From: Prosthecobacter debontii
GTDB taxonomy: Bacteria > Verrucomicrobiota > Verrucomicrobiia > Verrucomicrobiales > Akkermansiaceae
NCBI GenBank assembly: GCA_945883455.1
Contig: CAMCXJ010000002.1
Location: forward strand, 1-35,765
Direction: 5' to 3'
DNA: 35,765 nt
Notes under the pieces: model-generated
The model's database searches: none
What the model saw: the letters and a program-made list of their open reading frames with translations, nothing else
What the model was told of the DNA's origin: nothing
Program-made: the position numbers and the translations under genes
In this document: piece by piece, positions 22,217 to 28,886 of the stretch
Layout: the number at the start of each line of letters is the position of its first letter
Numbering within the stretch: the stretch's first letter is position 1

Positions 22217-23916
22217 TCGATTATCGCCTCGCGGAATCGCTTCACATTTCCCTCCACGGAACGGACTTCCTCTTCCAAGACATTGATCGCCCGGGCATTC
22301 CCGCCCTTCGCGATTTGCTCGATCTGGTTCTGCAATTCCAGCACATAAACGCTGGCGAGGGATGCGATCTCGCCCTCAAGCCCGCTTTGCATCGCCGCCT
22401 GTTTTTCCACATGGCTGGCGTGGATATCCTCCGCGCCGTCAACAGCCCGGAAGCCGGCGGGAAGCGTTTCCGGGAGCTTGTCACCGCTGTCCTCCCAGAT
22501 CCGCAGGTTTTCGGAAAGTGTTTCGCCGATGCGCTCGCGGTCCCCTAAGGAAAGCCCATCTGCGGCGGATTCCATCGCCTTCCTGTAATCGCTTAGGTTG
22601 GCCTTCATGTCGCGGCGATGGCTTTCCAGAGCTGGTCCTACTCGCTGGCGTATCGATGAGCGGGCGCGACGCAGGAGATCGGCGGGATCCGGCTCGGACT
22701 CTTCCTTGGCGGTAGGCGCCGGGCTTGGGTGGGGTGGCGTTTGTTCGGTTGCCGCCGGCACCTGCGGCAGGGAGAGAGGCGCGGCGGATTTTCCTTTCAT
22801 CACGAAATAGGTGACGGCCGCGACGATCAGCGCGATGAGCAGGAATATGACCAAGCCGGAACCCGAGGGCCCCTTGGCAAGGGGCTTCGGGGTTCCGTAG
22901 GGGCTCTGGGGCCTCAGCGCAGTGGCCGGGGAAGGGTTTGGCGGCGCGGCGCTTCGCCGAGAGAGCGCAGAATGGACGGGCCTGGACAGGGCGCTGTGGG
23001 CGGGTGCGGCGGCCGCTCGATGGACGGGCCTTGAAATCGCGGGCACTCCCGCGTTCGGCGTGGCCTTCGTGGCAGGCGTGCCTGTCCGCAGGGTGCGGTT
23101 CGGCATCACCGCGATGTTGCCAAGTTCCCGTGCGAGTTCGGCAGCGGAGGCGAATCGCCGGTTCGGATTCGGATGCGTGGCGCGCTGGATCACTGCATCG
23201 AGACGATGGTTGCAACCGCATATCTGCGAGGCCGGACGAGGGTCTGCGTTGGGCAGGTGACCTGTCAGGAGCTCATGGAGCATCACGCCTACGGAAAAGA
23301 TGTCGGTGCGCTGGTCGATTGTGAACGGTGGACGCAGAACTTCCGGCGCGGTGTAGCCCGGCGTGCCGAAGATCTGCTCACCATCTACGATCTGGCGCTC
23401 GAGCGTCCGCGCCAAGCCGAAATCCCCGATTTTAGGGTTCATCTGGCCGTCGAGCAGGATATTGGAAGGTTTGATGTCTCGGTGCAGGATCCCATAATCA
23501 TGGGCGTGCGCGAGGCCGTGACATACATTGATGACCAGATTGATTGCATCCGCATGTTCGATAGAAAAGCCATGTGCCGCGTGGTGAAGGGATTGCCCCT
23601 CTACGAACTCCATCACGATGAAAAGCAGCCCTTCCACCTCGCCGAAATCATACACGCCGATCAGGTTCGGATGGTTCAATTTCGCCATCGCCTTTGCCTC
23701 GGATTCAAACCCGGAGCGGAACTCGACGTTTGCTGAGAACTCGCGCGGCAGGATCTTGATCGCCACAGGACGCTCCAGCGACGTTTGCACCGCGTGGTAA
23801 ACCGCACCCATACCGCCGCACGCGATAAGTCCGAGGATCTCGTAATTGGGGAAAAGCCTCGCGACCTCCCCCACCTCGGGAGCTACAAATAGGGCGCTAT
23901 GTTTCGGCTCGCTCAT
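22213..23916 (-). CDS. Membrane Ser/Thr protein kinase (PknB-like)
   Basis: 567 residues. The kinase domain spans about 25-270: glycine loop IACGGMGAVY (31-40), VAIK (Lys54), HRDIKPSN (145-152, catalytic Asp147), DFGLA (165-169), GTPGYTAPE (184-192), and DIFSVGVMLHELLTG. All catalytic residues are present, so it should be active; the first Gly of the loop is Ala. A Pro/Ala-rich linker (280-352) carries repeats of SRPVH. A transmembrane helix follows (354-374). The outer part (from ~405) is helical and charged, possibly sensory. Such kinases are abundant in Verrucomicrobia; the partner is unknown. Confidence 0.93.
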   Translation of the reverse strand: MSEPKHSALFVAPEVGEVARLFPNYEILGLIACGGMGAVYHAVQTSLERPVAIKILPREFSANVEFRSGFESEAKAMAKLNHPNLIGVYDFGEVEGLLFIVMEFVEGQSLHHAAHGFSIEHADAINLVINVCHGLAHAHDYGILHRDIKPSNILLDGQMNPKIGDFGLARTLERQIVDGEQIFGTPGYTAPEVLRPPFTIDQRTDIFSVGVMLHELLTGHLPNADPRPASQICGCNHRLDAVIQRATHPNPNRRFASAAELARELGNIAVMPNRTLRTGTPATKATPNAGVPAISRPVHRAAAAPAHSALSRPVHSALSRRSAAPPNPSPATALRPQSPYGTPKPLAKGPSGSGLVIFLLIALIVAAVTYFVMKGKSAAPLSLPQVPAATEQTPPHPSPAPTAKEESEPDPADLLRRARSSIRQRVGPALESHRRDMKANLSDYRKAMESAADGLSLGDRERIGETLSENLRIWEDSGDKLPETLPAGFRAVDGAEDIHASHVEKQAAMQSGLEGEIASLASVYVLELQNQIEQIAKGGNARAINVLEEEVRSVEGNVKRFREAIID

Positions 23917-23960
23917 CGGATCGGTTTATTTTTACTTCACACACGACAATTAGTCAGGCG

Positions 23961-23983
23961 CTCGGACTTGTTACAAGCCCGAG
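23961..23983. promoter_or_regulatory. 23-bp dyad symmetry between divergent kinase and deaminase genes
   Basis: CTCGGACTTGT and ACAAGCCCGAG are 11-bp arms around a central T, with one mismatch. It lies in the 156-bp gap between divergent genes, where an operator would sit. It could instead be an RNA hairpin. No associated regulator was seen. Confidence 0.4.
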
Positions 23984-24072
23984 TAATCGTTTTCGAACAG
24001 CTTTACACAGGCAAAGGCGGGTCATATCCCTGCGGCCTTGTCAGCGATCGCCGGGAAATGTATGAAATTACC

Positions 24073-24540
24073 ATGAAAGAAGAATTCATGCGGCGCGCCA
24101 TCCAACTCGCGAGAAACGGCATGCGTGCCGGGGACGGCGGCCCCTTTGGCGCAGTCATCGTACGCGACACGGAAATCATCGGCGAGGGCTGGAACCGCGT
24201 CCTCGCCACCAACGATCCCACCGCCCACGGCGAGATCGTAGCCATCCGCGATGCGTGCGTGAAAACCGGCAGCCACACTCTGGAAGGCTGCGTGATCCAT
24301 ACCACCGGCCAGCCCTGCCCGATGTGTCTCGGCGCGATCCATTGGGCGCGTATTTCCACGATTCACTATGGCTTCGATATCACCATTGCCGCCCGCCTCG
24401 GGTTCGATGACTGCGAGTTCTTCCGCCAGTTCACCTTGCCAGCCGCCGAGCGCTCGATCCCCGAGACACAGCTCGCCCGCGAAGAGGCGCTCGCGCTGGC
24501 GGAGGAATACCTAGCGATGCCCGGTAGAAAAATTTACTAA
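24073..24540 (+). CDS. Guanine-deaminase-like nucleoside/nucleobase deaminase
   Basis: 155 residues, close to the 156 of B. subtilis guanine deaminase. The zinc site is AHGE (His52, catalytic Glu54) and PCPMC (Cys82, Cys85). The TNDPTAHGEIVAIRDAC region and FDDCEFF, with PAAERSIPETQL, match guanine deaminase rather than TadA, which has HAE and a different C-terminus. HGE instead of HAE is a small deviation. It would convert guanine to xanthine in purine salvage or catabolism. ATG 24073 is chosen by alignment; ATG 24058 is a near alternative, and no ribosome binding site helps. Confidence 0.87.
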   Translation: MKEEFMRRAIQLARNGMRAGDGGPFGAVIVRDTEIIGEGWNRVLATNDPTAHGEIVAIRDACVKTGSHTLEGCVIHTTGQPCPMCLGAIHWARISTIHYGFDITIAARLGFDDCEFFRQFTLPAAERSIPETQLAREEALALAEEYLAMPGRKIY

Positions 24541-24603
24541 CGCACAGGTCCACCGCAACAGCTGGCTTGACGTTTCAAGAAACAGGGTGGGAATATCCCG
24601 CGC

Positions 24604-25797
24604 ATGGCATGGCGTGTGGACGAAGCGGTGGAACACGGGTTGATCGACAACACCGTCGAGGGGCTCACCACCGGCAGGATCTGGCTCGCGGGGCGCGATG
24701 AGCCATTGATCCTTTCCCTCAACGGCGACTGCTGGCGGGATCTCGCGGGAACCGTCCTGGAGTTCGAAAATCCCAATCCCCGCGTCTGCCCCGAGGCCTC
24801 CGAACTCGATACCGAGCAAACCGGCATCATTGGCGATGTCACTGCCTCCCGCAAAGCACGTGTGCCGGAAATTTCCGAAGAAGAAATGGACGAGTGCGAA
24901 CGGCTCGGTCAGGAAATCCCTTTTCAATGGAGCAACGTCCTTTACCTCGAGTGGTTCAGCGAAATCAACGGGCGAGTGCTTATCGAGGCGGCCGATTATC
25001 ACCTCAAGGTCTCCGCCAGCGAATGGCAGATGGACGAGGATCAGGAGGAGGCGCAGAAACTCGCAAACCTCAGCGCGATGCGGGATTTCCTCGCCCAGGT
25101 GATACGCCGTGCCGAGCCAGACGATTCCTCAGGAAGCGCACCCGACACCGCCAAAGGCGAGCTCGACGAGTTCGAGTGGGAAGAGCGCCTCAAGGAATCC
25201 GACCGCCTTAGCGACGCCTATCAGGAGGTGCTGGAGAAATACATCGACGACCACGATAGCGAGCGGAAAGAGGCTTTTGTAATGGGCTGGGACGGTCTTC
25301 TCGGAGCCATGGCGGAACGCGAGGAAAGCGGCGAGGACGACGACTTCGATGATGAAGGGGATTTCCACGAAGAATGGCGGGACTCCGACGATGACGATGA
25401 AGAAGACGATGAAGACGATGAGGATTGGCTCGCCGAAAGCCACCCATTACAAACGAGGGCACGCGAGGTGGCGATGCGCTGCTTTGATCTGCTGAGCCGC
25501 GGTGATGATAAGGACAGCCCGGCGCAGCGGCTCGTATCCGATCTGATGCAGGTCAGCGCCAAGCTCGCGGGCGTGCTCCACGGGTATGACGGCACTCACG
25601 AGCCTGAGTCCGGGTTCGTCCTTGCGGTACTGAAACGCTGCCTAAATTGGATCAACGATGCCGTTGGCGCTTGCGGCGAATTGATTGCCACTGCAGACGA
25701 TCCTGATGCTTACGCTTCCCTCGTAAACCTACGCGACGAAATTTTTGCTATCCGCGACGGGATTATCGAACTTCGCCGGGAACTCAAGAAAAGTTGA
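24604..25797 (+). CDS. Acidic protein of unknown function
   Basis: 397 residues. The N-terminal part (MAWRVDEAVEHGLIDNTVEGLTTGRIWLAGRDEP) and FQWSNVLYLEWFSEINGRVL look like a globular conserved domain I do not recognise. A run of about 40 residues near 238-279 is almost entirely Asp/Glu (EESGEDDDFDDEGDFHEEW, DDDDEEDDEDDED). The C-terminal part is helical (QTRAREVAMRCFDLLSR, DEIFAIRDGIIELRRELKK), possibly helical-bundle. No signal peptide, so probably cytoplasmic. The acidic loop could bind cations or basic partners, but this is inference. Confidence 0.75.
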   Translation: MAWRVDEAVEHGLIDNTVEGLTTGRIWLAGRDEPLILSLNGDCWRDLAGTVLEFENPNPRVCPEASELDTEQTGIIGDVTASRKARVPEISEEEMDECERLGQEIPFQWSNVLYLEWFSEINGRVLIEAADYHLKVSASEWQMDEDQEEAQKLANLSAMRDFLAQVIRRAEPDDSSGSAPDTAKGELDEFEWEERLKESDRLSDAYQEVLEKYIDDHDSERKEAFVMGWDGLLGAMAEREESGEDDDFDDEGDFHEEWRDSDDDDEEDDEDDEDWLAESHPLQTRAREVAMRCFDLLSRGDDKDSPAQRLVSDLMQVSAKLAGVLHGYDGTHEPESGFVLAVLKRCLNWINDAVGACGELIATADDPDAYASLVNLRDEIFAIRDGIIELRRELKKS

Positions 25798-25821
25798 CAA
25801 ATTCAAACTCCGGCATACTCA
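25794..25821 (+). promoter_or_regulatory. Possible promoter of the entericidin-like gene
   Basis: TTGACA (25794-25799) overlaps the stop region of the upstream gene. A weak CATACT/TACTCA follows at 25814-25821 with a 14-16 bp spacer. The predicted start lies close before ATG 25832. Confidence 0.3.
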
Positions 25822-25831
25822 TTTCCTTCAC

Positions 25832-26017
25832 ATGAAAAAGATATTGAGAACGTCATTTCTGTATGTGGCTGCCCTCGCAGTCCTATCATCCTGTAACACC
25901 ACCGTTGGGCTAGGGCGAGACATGCGTGTCCTCGGCACCGAGATGGAAAAAAAAGCAGAGCAGCAGACAGGCGGTTCTGGGGCGGAATATCAGTCTGGCG
26001 GCGCACCCGTTTACTAG
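25832..26017 (+). CDS. Entericidin-like small lipoprotein
   Basis: 61 residues, from MKKILRTSFLYVAALAVLSSC. The lipobox is VLSSC with Cys21. The segment CNTTVGLGRDMRVLGTEMEKKAEQ follows the entericidin EcnA/EcnB pattern, CNT..G.GKD....G..IE..A. The tail QQTGGSGAEYQSGGAPVY is longer than usual. In enteric bacteria EcnA/B form a bacteriolytic antidote/toxin pair; in other phyla these are simply small lipoproteins of unknown role. No second copy is adjacent. Confidence 0.75.
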   Translation: MKKILRTSFLYVAALAVLSSCNTTVGLGRDMRVLGTEMEKKAEQQTGGSGAEYQSGGAPVY

Positions 26018-26021
26018 TTTC

Positions 26022-26627
26022 CTAGTAATCCCGCCAGAAAGCGAAAGCGCAAACCAGCGTGGCCGCGCCATAGGCCAGCCCGCAGAGGCAGGCGGAGCGC
26101 CAGCGTCCCGGAGTGGCGGTCACCCATGTCACCGCGTCGCGGAAAAGGTAGGGCATACCCACCCAAAAAAGCGCCGCCGTCAGCAGGGCATAGGCAAAGA
26201 TAGGGATCAACAGTCGGCTGGCAGGATCCTTCAGGAAAGCGGCATCCAGCAGCGGCGCAGCCACCATCAACCCTAGCAGGCCCAGCGCGCGCACCGCGAG
26301 AAAATCGCGCACGCTTATGGATACCAGCACCAGCGAAGCTGGAACCAGCAGGCGTAGGATCGGCTTGATGTTGTTGAACTCGCCGAGATCCATGCGCAGC
26401 GAGCTTAGCTTGCCCATGCCTTCCGGCGCGACCAGCAGCCAGAACCACGCTAGGCCGATGCCCAGAATGATCTGCCCGGAGAGGTTATGGCGCGGAAACT
26501 TTTTGAGCCAACCCTGAACCAGCGCGGGCTTTGCGAGCATCAACGCATGGGAGCCGACGAGCCAAGCGCCCAGCAGCAGCCCCGCTGTGAACAACGGGAT
26601 CATTTCATAAGGGTGGCGGGCGTCCAT
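26022..26627 (-). CDS. Integral membrane protein of unknown function
   Basis: 201 residues with about five to six hydrophobic segments: LFTAGLLLGAWLVGSHALM, SGQIILGIGLAWFWLLV, RLLVPASLVLVSISV, ALGLLGLMVAAPLLDAA, IFAYALLTAALFWVGMPYLF, and CLCGLAYGAATLVCAFAF. No known signature was recognised. It converges with the entericidin-like gene, ending 4 bp from it. About 250 bp of non-coding DNA separates it from the sulfatase upstream. Confidence 0.75.
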   Translation of the reverse strand: MDARHPYEMIPLFTAGLLLGAWLVGSHALMLAKPALVQGWLKKFPRHNLSGQIILGIGLAWFWLLVAPEGMGKLSSLRMDLGEFNNIKPILRLLVPASLVLVSISVRDFLAVRALGLLGLMVAAPLLDAAFLKDPASRLLIPIFAYALLTAALFWVGMPYLFRDAVTWVTATPGRWRSACLCGLAYGAATLVCAFAFWRDY

Positions 26628-26879
26628 GTGACGAAGGGATTAGGCTGAGCACGCCAGACATTCAAGCGGGAACTGCCGCAGCGTCCATGCGCGGTGTGGA
26701 TCTGCCCTGTAATGTCATTTCCCAAAAAATGAAACCCCGCATGGCGCGCGGTAGGGACACCGCCCCCCCCGCCGTGTGTCACCCCTTCGCCGTGTAGTCG
26801 AAAACGAGCGCTTTATCTAAGATGGGAATGAGGAGTTTCAACATGGTCGCACCTTGCACAAGTTTTTCGGCGCAGCCAA
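26628..26879. other. Non-coding gap between sulfatase and membrane protein
   Basis: About 250 bp without a credible gene. It contains a C(9) run near 26763-26770 beside GCGGT/ACCGC arms (GCGGTAGGGACACCGC), which may be a dispersed palindromic repeat, and a 21-codon reading frame (26779-26844, minus strand, MLKLLIPILDKALVFDYTAK) that I cannot assign. It may be a gene remnant. No promoter was clear. Confidence 0.4.
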
Positions 26880-28370
26880 TCACCACTTTTTGAAATCACC
26901 TTTTAAATCGGGGTTTTTCGCGGGCTGGAGGGCTTTGGTGACTCCGTAGAAGTTCATGATGCGGCTGGTGAGATCGCCGACGACTTCAGGCTGTTCGGCG
27001 GCGAGGTTCTTCGTTTCTCCGGGGTCGGCTTCGAGGTCGAAGAGTTCGGCGCGCTCGGGCCATTGCCAGCGGATGAGCTTCCATTTCCCGGCGCGGATGG
27101 CGGTGCCGGGGGAACCGCCTTGGTTGCCCCAATGCGGGTAATGCCAGAACATCGCGCGGCCGCTGGGGGCGGCGTTGGGTTTCTCTAGGTAGGGGAGGAA
27201 GGAGGCGCCGTCCTTGTGCTGGTCGGGTAGTGCATCGTGGCCGGTGGCGGCGAGGAGGGTGGGGAAGAAATCGGCGGAATATACGGGCTCGGCGGTGGTT
27301 TTTCCCCCATGGCCGGTGGCGGGGTTCCGCACGAGGAGAGGGACGCGGATGCCACCTTCGTAGAGCCAGCCTTTCCCGGCGCGGTAGGGGAGGTTCGTGG
27401 TCGGTGAGCCTTCAGAGGTGGAGAGGCCACCGTTGTCGGAAGAGAAAACGACGATCGTGTTTTCCGCGAGGCGGCTTTCCTCCAGCGCATCGAAGACCTG
27501 CCCGCAGGCGGCGTCCATGGACTCGATCATGGCGGCATAAACGGCATGGGAGTGGACCGTGCGGTTCTCGCGGGGAGGTTCGGGGGCGAAGCTGTCCTTC
27601 AGCCCTAGGCGCTTGCGTTTCGCCTCATACTTTTTCACCAGAACCTCGGGTGCCATGAGCGGGGTGTGGACGGCGTAGAAGGAGAGATAGGCGAGGAAGG
27701 GCTTGTCCTTGTTTGCCTTGATGAAGTCCGCCGTCTCGCGGCCGAGCCTTTCGTCAAGGTGCTCGCCGTCCGGGCCGTCCTTGATCTTGGGATTCCCGTA
27801 GGGGGAGAAATATTTTTTCCCGCCATACGGGCCGCCGCCCTGACCGCCGCCGATGTTGATGTCGAAACCGTGGTCTTCCGGGAAATGTCCCTCCGGCCCG
27901 AGATGCCATTTCCCGGCGAAGAAGGTGGCGTAGCCGTGTTTCTTAAAAGCCTGGGCAAGGGTGACGGTGCCGTCCGGCAGGTGGCCGAGGTAGGGGGCTG
28001 GCCAGAGGGGGCGGTTTGATTTGGGGCCGGGTTTCGCGAAAAATGCCCGGGGATCGTAGTTCGCCGGGATGGAGCCGAAGTGCTGGTTGGGCGCGCCGAA
28101 GTAATCGGTGTTCCGCGTCCGGGCGGGGTTTCGTCCGGTCATGATCGCGGAGCGGGTCGGAGAACAGACGGGGCAGGCGGAGTAGCCGTTGGTGAAGTTC
28201 ACCGCCGTTTTCGCGAACTTGGCGAGGTTCGGGGTTTCGTAGAACGGGTCGGTGCCGTCGAGGTTCACGTCGGTCACACCAAGGTCGTCCACGAGGATGA
28301 AGACGATGTTTTGCGGCTTCTCGGCAGCGTGGAGGAGCGGGATGAGGAGAGAGAGGACGAGGATTTTCAT
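26880..28370 (-). CDS. Exported sulfatase (arylsulfatase A-like)
   Basis: 496 residues with signal peptide MKILVLSLLIPLLHAAEK. Metal-binding start VFILVDDLGVTDVN (Asp28/29), and the formylglycine motif CSPTRSAIMTGRNP (69-82; Cys69 is oxidised by a maturase). Later KWHLGPEGHFPEDHGFD, VFSSDNGG, and FYAVHTPLMAPEVL complete the fold. It would hydrolyse sulfate esters, most likely of algal or host polysaccharides. A maturase is not in the window. ATG 28370 was chosen to fit the signal peptide; the open frame extends upstream. Confidence 0.93.
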   Translation of the reverse strand: MKILVLSLLIPLLHAAEKPQNIVFILVDDLGVTDVNLDGTDPFYETPNLAKFAKTAVNFTNGYSACPVCSPTRSAIMTGRNPARTRNTDYFGAPNQHFGSIPANYDPRAFFAKPGPKSNRPLWPAPYLGHLPDGTVTLAQAFKKHGYATFFAGKWHLGPEGHFPEDHGFDINIGGGQGGGPYGGKKYFSPYGNPKIKDGPDGEHLDERLGRETADFIKANKDKPFLAYLSFYAVHTPLMAPEVLVKKYEAKRKRLGLKDSFAPEPPRENRTVHSHAVYAAMIESMDAACGQVFDALEESRLAENTIVVFSSDNGGLSTSEGSPTTNLPYRAGKGWLYEGGIRVPLLVRNPATGHGGKTTAEPVYSADFFPTLLAATGHDALPDQHKDGASFLPYLEKPNAAPSGRAMFWHYPHWGNQGGSPGTAIRAGKWKLIRWQWPERAELFDLEADPGETKNLAAEQPEVVGDLTSRIMNFYGVTKALQPAKNPDLKGDFKKW

Positions 28371-28428
28371 CACTGCAAACCGTGAGCTGCGGCATCCCTT
28401 TGTCAAAACGATTCGGAACATCCGTGAG

Positions 28429-28770
28429 TCAGCTATCTCTTCCGTCCACGCCGATTTTTTTCCTACCTAGCAGATACATCGGGAAGCCGAGAAAAATCGA
28501 TACAAGCAGCACGAAAGGCCAAGCTTTCACGTTTCCAACGACTGGTGGTACCGCGTTCATATTTTCCTCGTAAATCTTGTAAAGCTCCGCCGCCTCTTCC
28601 GCATCCTCATCGCCCACGACCACCCGGATTCCGCCGATCGCGTGAGTGTAAAGCCAGTGAATCTGGGGAGTGTATTCGTCATAAACATGCGCGGAAATTC
28701 CCTCGGACTCCAGAAACGAGCGGAACAGATAGGCATCCTCCCCCTTGTAGAATCTTGCGATGGTTTCCAT
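28429..28770 (-). CDS. DUF2007-like protein with C-terminal membrane helix
   Basis: 113 residues from ATG 28770 (METIARFYKGEDAYLFRSFLESEGI). The pattern A..L...LE..GI.A.V.....  and GIRVVVGDEDAEEAAELYKIYEE fits DUF2007, a small putative signal-transducing domain. It is followed by a C-terminal hydrophobic segment (VKAWPFVLLVSIFLGFPMYLLGRKK). The frame is open upstream, but 28770 fits the domain start. Function is not known. It is divergent from valS. Confidence 0.75.
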   Translation of the reverse strand: METIARFYKGEDAYLFRSFLESEGISAHVYDEYTPQIHWLYTHAIGGIRVVVGDEDAEEAAELYKIYEENMNAVPPVVGNVKAWPFVLLVSIFLGFPMYLLGRKKIGVDGRDS

Positions 28771-28886
28771 GACGTTGGTAAGAACATTCGCTGCCCGCTC
28801 CGGTCTTGGAAAGCAGCAAAACGCCCTTCCAAGACACCTTTCCGATGCTGGACAAAAAGTAATCCGTCCACGAACATACGCGCCCG

